A stretch of 64,000 nt of DNA from Lolliginicoccus lacisalsi (GCF_014841105.1 NZ_JACYWE010000002.1:344434-408433), one strand, 5' to 3'; shown: positions 14,586 through 24,277, counted from the stretch's first letter. A program made the numbers and translations. The notes: generated by a model from the letters alone, not told the origin.

Positions 14586-16283
14586 CTAGCCCAGCCGCAC
14601 CCACTCATCCGGCTCAACCGTCGGCGCGAGGTGGCTGGCAACGATGACGGTGCGTTGCGCATCCATCAACCCACTGCCACGGTCGAGCAGCGCGTCGAGC
14701 ACTCGGACGGCGCTCGCGGCATCGAGGTGCTCGGAGGGCTCGTCGAGCAACAGGACCGGCGCGGGCGAGAGCACTGCGCGGGCGAGGAGAAGCCGGCGCC
14801 GTTGCCCGCCGGAGAGTGCTTCCTCGCCGCCTTCGAGGACGGTGCCGAGGCCGTCCGGGAGGGTGGCGAGCCACTCCCCCAGCCCGACTGCTTCGCAGGC
14901 CGCGAGCAGGTCCGCATCGGTGGCATCGCCGCGCGCGAGCAGCAGGTTGTCGCGCACGGTGGTGGCGAAGATGTGCGCGTCCTCGGCGAGGAACAGCGAT
15001 TGCTCGCGCGCACCCGCCCAACCAGGCTCCATGCTCCCGGCGAGGGGCGGGATCAGTCCGGTGAGGGTGAGCAGAAGAGTGGTCTTGCCGGTGCCGCTGG
15101 ACCCGGTGCCGAGGATGCGGCTGCCGGGTGGCCAGGTCGCGTCGAGGGGCGGGGCGAGCGGGGTGGTCCAGCCATGCTGGATACCGCGTAGCTCGAGACC
15201 CTCAGCCGGGGCGCTGGAGGCTACCGGGGCAACGTCACCCGTCCCGGCGTCGTCGAGCAGACCGAGCAACCGGTGGGAGGCGTTGCGGGCGCGCAGCGCG
15301 TGGATGGCGGCCTCAGGGAGGGCGCTGGTGGCCTCGAACGCGGCGAGCGGCAGTAGCACGAGGATGCCGAGCGAGGTCAGTGCGATGGCGCCGTTGCCGT
15401 AGAGCTCGAGGCCGATCAGGAGCGAGCCGATGACGCTCGCGGCGATGGCGAGCGGCACAGTGGCGCTGGCGACAGCGGTGGTGGTGGCCGCCCGGTCGAT
15501 GCTCGTGTCGGTGTGGCGCAGCGCGCGGGCAGCGCGGTCGAGGGCGGGGCGGAGCTGGCCGGTGACGCGGAGCTCGGCAGCGTGATCGAGGACGGCCATG
15601 GTGGCGTCGCGGTGCTCGCCGCGATGCGTGTCGGCGGCGTGCTCGCGGATGGTGGCGGCGCGCGCGGCAAGGGCGGGAGCCACTGTTCCGGAGAGCAGCA
15701 GCGCGATGGCGAGGATGGCGGCGGCGAGCGGCGAGATGAGGGCGAGCCCGCCGACGGCGATGAGCGCGAGGAGCAGTGCCACGGCGACGGGGATGAGGAC
15801 GCGGACGACGGTCTCGCCGAGGGTGTCGATGTCCTCGCCGGTGCGGGCGAGGAGCTGTCCGCGGCGGGCGGCGAGGGCGGTGCGGGGGTTTCCGGTGGCG
15901 AGGCGCCGGTAGAGGGTGGTGCGGGCGGCGACGGTGCCGCGCAGGGCGATGTCGTGGGTGGCGAGGCGGTCGAGGTAGCGGAAGACGCCGCGGCTGATGC
16001 CCAGTGCCCGGACGGCGACGACGGCGACGGTGAGGTCGAGGACGGGCGGCATGGCGAAGGCGCGCATGATGAGCCAGGCGGAGACGGCGGCGAGGGCGAG
16101 GGCGGATCCGAGGGTGATGGTGGCGGCGAGGATGGCGAGGAGGGTGCGGTCACGGGGGATGTCAAGCAGGGCGAGGCCACGGCGGAGATCTCGCCAGGTG
16201 GGTCGATTGCCGTTGGGGCGGAGGTCGGTGCCCTGTTGGGGCCTCTGCCGACCAGGCTTATCCAGTCTGCGTTGGGTCTTCAT
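14586..16283 (-). CDS. cydC: Cytochrome bd assembly ABC transporter, CydC subunit
   Basis: A 565-residue fused permease/ATPase. The N-terminal half has about six membrane spans (residues 45-300) and the C-terminal half has Walker A GSSGTGKTT, signature LSGGQRRR and Walker B VLLLDEPSEHLD. With CydD it exports thiols (cysteine or glutathione in E. coli) and is needed to assemble cytochrome bd. It starts at ATG 16283 inside the cydD stop (ATGA overlap). A longer in-frame extension upstream is antisense-like reading of cydD. It is the last gene of cydABDC. Confidence 0.92.
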   Translation of the reverse strand: MKTQRRLDKPGRQRPQQGTDLRPNGNRPTWRDLRRGLALLDIPRDRTLLAILAATITLGSALALAAVSAWLIMRAFAMPPVLDLTVAVVAVRALGISRGVFRYLDRLATHDIALRGTVAARTTLYRRLATGNPRTALAARRGQLLARTGEDIDTLGETVVRVLIPVAVALLLALIAVGGLALISPLAAAILAIALLLSGTVAPALAARAATIREHAADTHRGEHRDATMAVLDHAAELRVTGQLRPALDRAARALRHTDTSIDRAATTTAVASATVPLAIAASVIGSLLIGLELYGNGAIALTSLGILVLLPLAAFEATSALPEAAIHALRARNASHRLLGLLDDAGTGDVAPVASSAPAEGLELRGIQHGWTTPLAPPLDATWPPGSRILGTGSSGTGKTTLLLTLTGLIPPLAGSMEPGWAGAREQSLFLAEDAHIFATTVRDNLLLARGDATDADLLAACEAVGLGEWLATLPDGLGTVLEGGEEALSGGQRRRLLLARAVLSPAPVLLLDEPSEHLDAASAVRVLDALLDRGSGLMDAQRTVIVASHLAPTVEPDEWVRLG

Positions 16284-17986
16284 GCGAGCGCCCCGGCAGG
16301 CGAGCTGTGAGCCCCAGCAGCACGTGGTCCAGCATTGGTTGACGCGCTCACGTCGATGATGCGGTCCGCGGCGGCGAGCACGCTGGGATCGTGGCCGATA
16401 AGGATGACGGTCGCCCCGTCCTGGTGGGCGCGCCGCCGGACCGCATCGAGGACGCGGAGCGCGGCGCGCTTGTCGAGGTGGGCGGTGGGCTCGTCGAGCA
16501 GCAGCACCGTGGCCTGCCGCGCGAATGCCCGGGCGAGCGCGAGGCGCTGCCGCTGCCCCACCGAAAGCCCTGTGCCGCCGCTGCCGAGGACGGTGTCGAT
16601 CCCCCCGGGCAGCTCGGCGAGTACCTCGCCGAATCCCGCCTCCTCGATGCCGCGCGCGAGCGCCTCGGGCGGCAGCGGGCCGGTGAGCTCGAGGTTGTCG
16701 CGCACGGTCCCGGGGACGAGCACGGGCCGCTGCGGCACCCATGCCACATTGCTCCACCAGGCGTCGAGGCCGAGACGGATGACATCGATGCCGTTGATCA
16801 CCACTGCACCCTCGTCCGGGCTGGCGAGCCCGAGGATGGCATGCAACGCAGTCGACTTGCCGGATCCGTTCGGCCCGGCCAGCACGGTGATCTGGCCGGG
16901 CTCGCACACCGCATCGAGAGCATGCGGGGCATGGCCGTCCCGTGCCCGCATCGACAGCCCGCGCACACGGATGGTGAACGGCGCCGCGACCGTGTCGTGC
17001 GCCTCCGGGCCCGCGTGATCCTCCCGGTCCTCGTGGTCAAGGACGGCGAGGGCGCGCTGGGCGGCCTCGGCCCCGTCCTCGGCGGCATGGAACTGGGCGC
17101 CCACCATCCGCAATGGCAGGTACGCCTCGGCGGCAAGGATCAGCGCGACGAGCGCATCGTCTAGCTGCATGTGGCCGAAGACGAGCCGGAGCCCGACGCT
17201 GACGGCGACGAGGGCAACGCACAGCGTGGCGAGCGCCTCGAGCACCATTGATGACAGGAACGCGATGCGCAACGATCCCATCGTCGCGGTGCGATGATTC
17301 TCGCCGAGCTCCTGCACCCGCTCGGCCTGCCCGGCCTCGCGGCGGTGCGCGCGCAGCGTCGGCAGGCCCGCGATCAGATCGAGCAGCTGCGCCTGCAGCG
17401 CGGTCATCGCGCGCAGCTTGTTGCGGGCCCGGTTCCTGGTGAGCAGGCCGATGAGGATCATGAACAGCGGCACCAGCGGCAAGGTCGCCGCGATGATGAT
17501 GGCCGAGGCGAGGTCATGCAGCGCGATGGTGACGAGCACCGCCGTGGGCACGAGGACCGCGAGCACCAGCGTGGGCAGGTAGCCCGAGAGGTACGGCAGG
17601 AGGCCGTCGAGGCCGCGGGTGACCAGCAGCGCTGCCTCGTCGCGGGTTTCCGCGCGGCGCCGCGGCGGTAGGTCCGCGACGGCATCGAGCACATCGGACT
17701 TGAGGCCGGATACCACTGCCGCGGCACTGCGCTGCGCATGGCGGGCCTGCGCCCACGCTGCCGCGGCGCGGATCGCGGCGATCACCGCGAGCGCGATGAG
17801 CTCGGTGGTCCAGGCATCGAGGGCGCGCAGCGCGGGGTCGTGGGCGGCCCCGGCGAGGATGCGGGCGAGCAGGATCGCGGTGGCCAGGATCGTCGCGGTG
17901 GTGATCGCGCCGGTGACGACGGTGAGCACCAGGTAGGGGCGCACCGGCCGGGAGAGCCGCCACAGGCGCGGATCGAAGGGCTTCAC
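16280..17986 (-). CDS. cydD: Cytochrome bd assembly ABC transporter, CydD subunit
   Basis: A 568-residue half-transporter with six membrane spans (about residues 18-290). Walker A is AGPNGSGKST, the signature LSVGQRQR and Walker B VLLLDEPTAHLD. The start is GTG at 17986, 10 nt after the cydB stop, and its own stop overlaps the cydC start, so production is coupled. It forms the CydDC heterodimer in the membrane. Confidence 0.93.
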   Translation of the reverse strand: MKPFDPRLWRLSRPVRPYLVLTVVTGAITTATILATAILLARILAGAAHDPALRALDAWTTELIALAVIAAIRAAAAWAQARHAQRSAAAVVSGLKSDVLDAVADLPPRRRAETRDEAALLVTRGLDGLLPYLSGYLPTLVLAVLVPTAVLVTIALHDLASAIIIAATLPLVPLFMILIGLLTRNRARNKLRAMTALQAQLLDLIAGLPTLRAHRREAGQAERVQELGENHRTATMGSLRIAFLSSMVLEALATLCVALVAVSVGLRLVFGHMQLDDALVALILAAEAYLPLRMVGAQFHAAEDGAEAAQRALAVLDHEDREDHAGPEAHDTVAAPFTIRVRGLSMRARDGHAPHALDAVCEPGQITVLAGPNGSGKSTALHAILGLASPDEGAVVINGIDVIRLGLDAWWSNVAWVPQRPVLVPGTVRDNLELTGPLPPEALARGIEEAGFGEVLAELPGGIDTVLGSGGTGLSVGQRQRLALARAFARQATVLLLDEPTAHLDKRAALRVLDAVRRRAHQDGATVILIGHDPSVLAAADRIIDVSASTNAGPRAAGAHSSPAGALA

Positions 17987-17996
17987 CGCGGCCCGC

Positions 17997-19031
17997 TCAC
18001 CGCGAGGCCTTCAGCCCGATCGAGTCGGGGATCTGCTCGACGCTGATGCGCTGGCGGAACACCCAGTATGTCCAGCCCTGGTAGATCATCACCACCGGCG
18101 CGAGGAACGCGGCCGCCCAGGTCATCACGGTCAACGTGTAGGGCGACGAGGCCGCGGACTCCACGGTGAGGCTGAACGCGGGATCGATGGTGGAGGGCAT
18201 GACGTTCGGGAACAGTGCCGCGAAGAGCATCGCGGTCGCCGAGAGCACCGCGAGGAACGTCGCGACGAAGGCCCAGCCCTCGCGCTCGCGGGCGGTCAGC
18301 ACGACTGCGGCGACGAGCCCGGCCGCCGCGAGCGCCACGAACACCAGCGACAACGAGGAGCCGTAGGCGAGCTGGGTCCACACCGCGAAGCCACCCGCGA
18401 CGACGAGAGTGATCGGGGCGAGGTGGGCGGCGATGCGCACGGCGTCGGCGCGGACCTCGCCGCCGGTCTTCAGCGAGACGAACACTGCCCCATGCAGGAG
18501 GAACAGCAGGGTGGTGGCGAGCCCGCCGAGCAGTGCGTACGGGGTGAGGATGGCCTCCCACACGCCGACGATCTGCTTGTCGTCGTTGATGGGCGTACCG
18601 GCGAGGATCGTCGCGAACGCCACGCCCCACAGCACCGCCGGGATCCACGAGCCGATGATGATCCCGGCATCGCAGCGCGCGCGCCAGCGATCGTCGTCGA
18701 TCTTGCCGCGGAACTCGATGGCCACCGCGCGGAAGATCAGCGCGAGCAGGATCAGCAGCAGCGGCAGGTAGAAGCCGGAGAAAAGCGTCGCGTACCAGTC
18801 GGGGAACGCGGCGAACATGGCACCGCCGGCAGTGATGAGCCACACCTCGTTGCCGTCCCACACGGGCCCGATCGTGTTGAGCACGGTGCGGCGGCGCTTG
18901 TCGGCGTTCATGCGGCTGTTGCGGCCGAGGATCGGCATGAGCATGCCGACACCGAAGTCGAAGCCCTCGAGCACGAAGTATCCGACGAACAGGAAGGCGA
19001 TGAGGATGAACCAGAGCGTCGTGAGTTCCAT
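17997..19031 (-). CDS. cydB: Cytochrome bd oxidase subunit II
   Basis: A 344-residue membrane protein with about eight or nine spans. It begins MELTTLWFILIAFLFVGYFV and contains the conserved LEGFDFGVGML and WDGNEVWLITAGGAMFAAFP segments. CydB supports the haem-bearing CydA subunit in the quinol oxidase that reduces oxygen with high affinity. It lies 14 nt after cydA in the operon cydABDC. Confidence 0.95.
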   Translation of the reverse strand: MELTTLWFILIAFLFVGYFVLEGFDFGVGMLMPILGRNSRMNADKRRRTVLNTIGPVWDGNEVWLITAGGAMFAAFPDWYATLFSGFYLPLLLILLALIFRAVAIEFRGKIDDDRWRARCDAGIIIGSWIPAVLWGVAFATILAGTPINDDKQIVGVWEAILTPYALLGGLATTLLFLLHGAVFVSLKTGGEVRADAVRIAAHLAPITLVVAGGFAVWTQLAYGSSLSLVFVALAAAGLVAAVVLTAREREGWAFVATFLAVLSATAMLFAALFPNVMPSTIDPAFSLTVESAASSPYTLTVMTWAAAFLAPVVMIYQGWTYWVFRQRISVEQIPDSIGLKASR

Positions 19032-19045
19032 CGTGGCGATCCGTC

Positions 19046-20551
19046 CTAGTAGGCGAACGACAGCGGCTTCACGCCGTCGTCCTCGTCGTGGTCGTCATCG
19101 TGGTGGGGGTGGCGGTCATGCTCGAGCGGTCCTTCCATGACGTAGCGCCGCATCAGGGTGAACCAGACGAGCGCGAGCGCCCCGTAGACGGCGGTGAACG
19201 TGAGCAGCGAGAGCAGCACGAGCGCCGGGGGGTGCCCGGAGACAGCCTGGTCAACGGTGAGCCGGATCTGGTCCACGCCGTTGAGGTTGGGCGCGACCAC
19301 CCACGGCTGGCGGCCCATCTCGGTGAACACCCAGCCCGCGCTGTTGGCGAGGAACGGGGTGGGGATGGCGATCAGGGACAGCTTGGCGTACCAGTCCTGG
19401 TCGGGGACGCGCCCGCGGCGGGTGGCCCAGAGCCCGGCGGCCGCGAGGATGGCGGATCCGGCGGCGAGGCCGATCATCATGCGGAACGACCAGTAGGTGA
19501 CAAAGAGGTTGGGACGATAGTTGCCGGGACCGAAGCGCTCCTCGTACTCGGCCTGCAGCTCGGTGACGCCCGGCAGCTCGGCGTTGAAGTCGTTGGTGGC
19601 AAGGAACGAGGTGAGCGCAGGAATGGTGATCCAGTGGCGGACGCTCTCGCAATCGTTGTGGTCCCCGACGGTGAGGATGGAGAAGGCGGCGGGCTGCTCG
19701 GTGTGGCACAGCGCCTCGGCCGAGGCCATCTTCATGGGTTGCTGCTCGAACATCAGCTTGGCCTGGATGTCACCGGTGACGCCGAGGGCGACGCCGGAGG
19801 CGATCATCACCAGGAGGGCGACGCGGGTGACGGGCCGCCACATCACGCGGGCCTCCTCGCGCAGCTCCGCGGCCATCTCGGGGGTGGCGTCGCGGGCCTG
19901 CTTCATGCGGCGGACCATCCACCAGCCGCCGATGCCGGCGACGAACGTGCCCGCGGTGAGGAATGATCCCGCGATGGTGTGCGGGAACGCGGCGAGGGCG
20001 GTGCTGTTGGTGAGCAGCGCCCAGATGCTGGTCAGCTCGGCCCGGCCGTTCTCGGGGTTGATGGTGGCGCCCACCGGGTGCTGCATGAACGAGTTGGCGA
20101 CGATGATGAAGTAGGCGGACATGTTCACGCCGATGGCCACGAGCCAGATCGTCGCGAGGTGGACGAGCTTGTGCAGGCGCCCCCAGCCGAAGATCCACAG
20201 GCCGAGGAACGTCGATTCGATGAAGAACGCTGCGAGGCCCTCGAGGGCGAGGGGCGCGCCGAAGACGTCGCCGATGAAGCGGGAGTACTCCGACCAGTTC
20301 ATGCCGAACTGGAACTCCTGCACGATGCCGGTGACGACGCCGAGGGCGAAGTTGATGAGGAAGAGCTTGCCGAAGAACTTGGTGAGCCGGTACCAGTGGT
20401 CCTTCTTGGTGATGACCCACATCGTCTGCATGAAGGCCACGAGCGGGGCGAGGCCGATGGTCAGCGGCACGAAGATGAAGTGGTAGACCGTCGTGATGCC
20501 GAACTGCCATCGCGAGATGTCCACGGTGTCGAGGAAGTCGAGGCCGAACAC
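19046..20551 (-). CDS. cydA: Cytochrome bd oxidase subunit I
   Basis: A 501-residue quinol oxidase subunit. The start WQFGITTVYHFIFVPLTIG carries the haem-ligand histidine; GRQPW marks the quinol-site region and the Q-loop is short, as in actinobacteria. The C-terminus is His/Asp rich (HDRHPHHDDDHDEDD), perhaps metal binding. I chose GTG at 20551 because GGAG lies 6 nt upstream; a TTG at 20650 would add 33 residues unlike the family. Twin palindromes upstream suggest repression. Confidence 0.93.
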   Translation of the reverse strand: MFGLDFLDTVDISRWQFGITTVYHFIFVPLTIGLAPLVAFMQTMWVITKKDHWYRLTKFFGKLFLINFALGVVTGIVQEFQFGMNWSEYSRFIGDVFGAPLALEGLAAFFIESTFLGLWIFGWGRLHKLVHLATIWLVAIGVNMSAYFIIVANSFMQHPVGATINPENGRAELTSIWALLTNSTALAAFPHTIAGSFLTAGTFVAGIGGWWMVRRMKQARDATPEMAAELREEARVMWRPVTRVALLVMIASGVALGVTGDIQAKLMFEQQPMKMASAEALCHTEQPAAFSILTVGDHNDCESVRHWITIPALTSFLATNDFNAELPGVTELQAEYEERFGPGNYRPNLFVTYWSFRMMIGLAAGSAILAAAGLWATRRGRVPDQDWYAKLSLIAIPTPFLANSAGWVFTEMGRQPWVVAPNLNGVDQIRLTVDQAVSGHPPALVLLSLLTFTAVYGALALVWFTLMRRYVMEGPLEHDRHPHHDDDHDEDDGVKPLSFAY

Positions 20552-20662
20552 GAGCTTCTCCAAACCGGGGCGGCGCTGCCCCACCGAGCGGCTGTTGGGC
20601 TGACGATACGACGCCGCTGGATTCGGCGGCGGGTAAAACGGGGTCAGCAATCACCACGGTAC

Positions 20663-20699
20663 TACTACTTGCAGTAGTAATAACTACTTCATGTAGTAG
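20663..20699. promoter_or_regulatory. Twin operator upstream of cydA
   Basis: TACTACT-TGC-AGTAGTA (20663-20679) is a perfect palindrome with 7-bp arms. A second, CTACT-TCATGT-AGTAG (20684-20699), follows at once. ACTAC/GTAGT half-sites are of the kind bound by BlaI/CopY-family repressors. The sites lie between cydA and the aminotransferase gene, in a local AT-rich patch that probably includes the cyd promoter. Confidence 0.6.
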
Positions 20700-20740
20700 A
20701 CCTTGGTCACAGTACCTGCAGCCCGCGGGCCCTCCCCGCG

Positions 20741-21595
20741 CTAGTCCCGCTCCACCGCGCGATCCACCAGGCGCGCCACGTCCGCCGCTACCGGCGGCTC
20801 GGGCAGGCGCAGCCCGTTGACGCTCGTGATCCTCGCGCTCAGCGTGGCGCTCGACAGCATCCATGCGCCATCCGCGTTCAACAGGTCCACCACGGTGATC
20901 AGCTCGCACGCGGTACCAAAGCCATGCTCGCCCGCGATATCGAAAACCGCTTGCTGCGTCGTGCTTGGCAGGATGCCCAGCGAGGCTGGCGGGGTCACCA
21001 GAGTAGTTCCTCGCAACAGCACCACCGCCGCGCTAGGCCCCTCGAGGAGGTAGCCATCCGAGCTGACAAAGATCGCATCATCCGCGCCGTTGTCCACGGC
21101 ATACCGGATCGCCGCCATGTTCATCGCATAGGACAGCGTCTTCGCGCCCAGCAGCAACCAGGGGGCATGCTCCTGCAGATCGCTGGCATACCCTCGCTCC
21201 AGCGTCAGCACGGCCACCCCGCCGGCCCGCGCCTTGAGCATCCGCTGGCTCAGCGGATTGACCAGCACATAGCCAGTGGTGGCACTGCCAGCGTTCTCCC
21301 GCCCCCGCGAGTACACCAGGCGCAGCACGCCCTCCCTGCGGTTCCCCCAGGCCTGCACCGCCATGCTGATCGCATCGCGCCAATCGCCTGCATCGACCAC
21401 CGGCAGCCCGAGCGCCCGGGAGGACCGGCCGATCCGCGCCAGGTGCGCCTCCAGGTTGCACGCACGGCCATGCCGCACCAGCAGCGTCTCGAACACGCCA
21501 TCGCCGCGCAGGGCAGCGAGATCGTCTGCGTGGAGGAACGGCTCATCCGCATCACGCAGCTCGCAATCGAGGGTCACCAGAACCTGCTCAGCCAT
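20741..21595 (-). CDS. Class IV aminotransferase (likely ADC lyase)
   Basis: A 284-residue fold-type IV PLP enzyme. The PLP lysine is in LLGAKTLSYAMN, and the cofactor loops are YLLEGPSAAVVLL and LGILPSTT. The family includes 4-amino-4-deoxychorismate lyase (PabC), D-amino acid and branched-chain aminotransferases. The position next to ygfZ matches Rv0812 of M. tuberculosis, for which ADC lyase has been proposed, so a role in folate synthesis is likely but not certain. It diverges from ygfZ with 43 bp between the starts. Confidence 0.8.
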   Translation of the reverse strand: MAEQVLVTLDCELRDADEPFLHADDLAALRGDGVFETLLVRHGRACNLEAHLARIGRSSRALGLPVVDAGDWRDAISMAVQAWGNRREGVLRLVYSRGRENAGSATTGYVLVNPLSQRMLKARAGGVAVLTLERGYASDLQEHAPWLLLGAKTLSYAMNMAAIRYAVDNGADDAIFVSSDGYLLEGPSAAVVLLRGTTLVTPPASLGILPSTTQQAVFDIAGEHGFGTACELITVVDLLNADGAWMLSSATLSARITSVNGLRLPEPPVAADVARLVDRAVERD

Positions 21596-21625
21596 AGGTA
21601 TGAAGCGTATTAGCCGCGCGGGCCG

Positions 21626-21631
21626 TAGGAT
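21626..21631 (+). promoter_or_regulatory. -10 element for leaderless ygfZ
   Basis: TAGGAT lies exactly 7 nt before the GTG at 21639, so the mRNA would begin with the start codon. No Shine-Dalgarno is present. Confidence 0.6.
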
Positions 21632-21638
21632 CGGTGAC

Positions 21639-22787
21639 GTGGCCGTAAACGATGCAACAGATCCACAGCGCCCACCGACCCCTGCAGCAACCCCGGGCTA
21701 TACAAGTCCGCTACTGGCTCTGCCTGGTGCGATACCCAACCCTGAGGAGTCGCCCGACCACGGCGTGGCCTGGCATTATGGGGATCCCCTGACCGAGCAG
21801 CGGCCTGCCCGCGATGGCCTCGCCGTGATCGACCGCTCGCACCGGGGCGTGATCACTATCACCGGTCCCGATCGCCTCACCTGGCTCCACTCGCTCGCCA
21901 GCCAGGACTTCACCAGCCTCGCCGACGGGGAGACCACCGAGTCCCTCCTGCTCGACGTCAATGGACGCATCGAGCACCACTTCATCGCCACCGATCTCGA
22001 TGGCACCTTGTGGCTCGACACCGAGCGCGAGCGCACGGCCGAGTTGCTCGGCCACCTCACGAAGATGGTGTTCTGGTCCAAGGTCGAGGTCCGCGAGGCC
22101 GACATGGGCGTGCTCACCCTCCTCGGACCAGAGGTCACCAGCATCGATGCGATCCCGGCACCGGACCGCGCCGCGGCGCTTCCCGGCGGGGGAATCGCCC
22201 GCCCCCTCCCCTGGCCCGTCGCGGGGCAGCGCTGGGACCTGATCGTGCCCCGGGAGTCGCTGCGAACCTGGTGGTCCACGCTCACCGCCGCCGGCGCCCG
22301 GCCCGCGGGCACCTGGACCTTCGAGGCACTGCGCGTCCCCGCGATGCGCCCCCGCGTGGGAATCGACACCGACGAGCGCACCATCCCGCACGAGGCCCGC
22401 TGGATCGGCAGCACCGCCGAGCATGGCGCCGTGCACCTCTTCAAGGGCTGCTATCGCGGCCAGGAGACCGTCTCGCGCGTGCACAACCTGGGCCGCCCGC
22501 CCCGCCACCTCGTGCTCCTGCACCTCGACGGCTCCGCCGACGAGCGCCCAGCGACCGGTGATCCCGTGCTCGCCGACGGTCGCACGGTCGGTCGCATCGG
22601 CACCGTCGTGGATCACCACGAGGACGGAGTGCTCGCGCTCGCGCTGCTCAAGCGTTCCGTGCCGGTAGACGCCACCCTCCACGCAGGCAAGGACACCATC
22701 GCCGCCTCCGTCGATCCCGATTCGTTCCCCAGCTACGACGCGGTGCAGGCGGGCCGGGCCGCCGTGGACCGGCTGCGCGGCCGATGA
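21639..22787 (+). CDS. ygfZ: YgfZ/GcvT folate-binding Fe-S maintenance protein
   Basis: A 382-residue GcvT-like protein. The diagnostic motif KGCYRGQETVSRV is present near residue 270, with its conserved cysteine. YgfZ proteins bind folate and help keep Fe-S enzymes such as MiaB active. The N-terminal 40 residues are a polar Pro/Ala extension. GTG at 21639 is chosen because of the -10 at 7 nt; the frame stays open further upstream but overlaps the divergent gene. The stop overlaps the asparaginase start (ATGA). Confidence 0.9.
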   Translation: MAVNDATDPQRPPTPAATPGYTSPLLALPGAIPNPEESPDHGVAWHYGDPLTEQRPARDGLAVIDRSHRGVITITGPDRLTWLHSLASQDFTSLADGETTESLLLDVNGRIEHHFIATDLDGTLWLDTERERTAELLGHLTKMVFWSKVEVREADMGVLTLLGPEVTSIDAIPAPDRAAALPGGGIARPLPWPVAGQRWDLIVPRESLRTWWSTLTAAGARPAGTWTFEALRVPAMRPRVGIDTDERTIPHEARWIGSTAEHGAVHLFKGCYRGQETVSRVHNLGRPPRHLVLLHLDGSADERPATGDPVLADGRTVGRIGTVVDHHEDGVLALALLKRSVPVDATLHAGKDTIAASVDPDSFPSYDAVQAGRAAVDRLRGR

Positions 22788-23749
22788 CCAGCACCGCGCG
22801 GTTCGTGCCACTCGTTGATGTGGTGCGCTCCGGCTTCACCGAATGCACCCACTACGGATCGCTCATCGTGCTGGACAAGGACGGGGAGAGCCTCCTCGAG
22901 CTCGGCGACGCCCGATCCCCCTTGTTCCCGCGATCCACCAACAAGCCGTTGCAATCGGTGGGCCTGCTGCGCGCCGGGTACCAGCCAGCCTCGCGCGATG
23001 AGCTGGCGCTCGCCACGTCCTCGCACTGCGCGGAGCCCCAGCACCTCGCCATCATCGAGCGCATGCTCGGCAGCGCCGGGCTGCGCGAGGAGCACCTGCT
23101 CTGCCCGCCCGACATGCCTTGGTGCGAGCAATCCCGCGCACGAATGCTCGCGAGCGGCCACGGTCCGCGGCGGATCTTCATGAACTGCTCCGGCAAGCAC
23201 GCCGCGATGCTCGCCACCTGCCAGCGCAACGGCTGGCCGCTCGACACCTACTTGCAGCCCGACCATCCCTTGCAGGAGGTGATCACCAGCACGGTCCGCG
23301 ACCTCAGCGACGCCGACGAGGCACCGCTCGGGATCGACGGCTGCGGCTTGCCAATCATTCCCGTGCCCCTCGCTGGCCTCGCCCGTGCCTTTGCCCGGCT
23401 CGTGTCCGCGCCCAGTGGCAGCCACGAGCATGCCGTGGCCGCGGCGGCCCGCGCGCATCCCCTGCTGCTCTCGGGAACCGGCGCCCCGGACGCGGTCACC
23501 ATGGCAGCGATACCGGGAATGCTGTGCAAGTCCGGTGCCGATGGGGTCTTCGCCGGTGCCCTCGCCGATGGAAGATCGTTCGCGTTCAAGATCTCCGACG
23601 GCCACGACCGCGCTCGCCTGCCACTCGTCCGGGCGGTCCTCGAGCATCTCGACGTGGCGGAAGCCGGGGAATTGCCCGCCAGCCCCGTCCTTGGCGGAGG
23701 TCACACCGTGGGCGAGATCCGCGCACGGGTTTCACCAGTAGCGCGCTGA
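22784..23749 (+). CDS. Asparaginase (L-asparaginase II family)
   Basis: A 321-residue protein of the asparaginase II family (the AnsA/AnsB-unrelated, beta-lactamase-like group). Family segments are PLVDVVRSGFTECTHYGSL, MNCSGKHAAMLATC and GIDGCGLPIIPVPL, which hold the Ser/Lys pair. It would hydrolyse asparagine to aspartate and ammonia in the cytosol. It is coupled to ygfZ by a 4-nt overlap. Substrate identity rests on family annotation only. Confidence 0.82.
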   Translation: MTSTARFVPLVDVVRSGFTECTHYGSLIVLDKDGESLLELGDARSPLFPRSTNKPLQSVGLLRAGYQPASRDELALATSSHCAEPQHLAIIERMLGSAGLREEHLLCPPDMPWCEQSRARMLASGHGPRRIFMNCSGKHAAMLATCQRNGWPLDTYLQPDHPLQEVITSTVRDLSDADEAPLGIDGCGLPIIPVPLAGLARAFARLVSAPSGSHEHAVAAAARAHPLLLSGTGAPDAVTMAAIPGMLCKSGADGVFAGALADGRSFAFKISDGHDRARLPLVRAVLEHLDVAEAGELPASPVLGGGHTVGEIRARVSPVAR

Positions 23750-23925
23750 ACTGGTAGTTTGACACCCGACTGCGGGCTAGCGAACGTGTGGCGCGGCATT
23801 ATTGACTACGTCGTTGCGGCATAAATACGCATCTCGCGGTAGAGTGTGAGCCAGGAAGAATCATCAGACACGAACGGGGTCGCCAAATCCCCAGGCCACC
23901 CCGACATCGCGCGAGGGGGTCAGCC

Positions 23926-24135
23926 ATGGGCCGCGGCCGGGCAAAGGCGAAGCAGACCAAGGTTGCACGGGCATTGAAGTACAGCTCACCGAACACCGAC
24001 TTCGAGCAGCTTCAAAAGGAGCTGTCCGGGTCGCCGTCGCAGGGACATCGCGACGGTCGGAACGCTGATGATCCGTACGAGCCGGATTACTCGCGCTGGG
24101 TCGACGACGACGATTATCAGAGCTGGGGCCGCTGA
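23926..24135 (+). CDS. DUF3073 small basic protein
   Basis: A 69-residue protein, MGRGRAKAKQTKVARALKYS then an acidic tail ending YEPDYSRWVDDDDYQSWG. This is the DUF3073 family, restricted to actinobacteria and regularly placed next to purM (Rv0810c in M. tuberculosis). The basic N-terminus and acidic C-terminus suggest nucleic-acid or ribosome contact, but the function is unknown. The 176-bp spacer upstream contains TTGACT (23802-23807) and TAGAGT (23840-23845) as loose promoter candidates. Confidence 0.9.
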   Translation: MGRGRAKAKQTKVARALKYSSPNTDFEQLQKELSGSPSQGHRDGRNADDPYEPDYSRWVDDDDYQSWGR

Positions 24136-24166
24136 GCAGCCGCGCTTCCCGCAATGAATAACATCG

Positions 24167-24204
24167 TGAAAAGGTGGGGCACTCGAGAGTGCCCCACCTT
24201 TTCA
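24167..24204. terminator. Bidirectional intrinsic terminator
   Basis: TGAAAAGGTGGGGCACT (24167-24183) and AGTGCCCCACCTTTTCA (24188-24204) form a perfect 17-bp stem with a 4-nt CGAG loop. A-tract and T-tract are built into the arms, so it can end transcription from DUF3073 and also from purM in the opposite direction. Confidence 0.9.
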
Positions 24205-24277
24205 TGTCACAACAGCAAGCGGATGGCGGTCGGATTCTCGCGCTGCTTCTAGGGCTTGGCCCGGTGATCGCCGGGCA

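Noticed and set aside
14586..16907. A 773-residue version of CydC
   Set aside because: The extra N-terminal residues are cydD read in another frame; ATG 16283 overlaps the cydD stop and gives the usual length.
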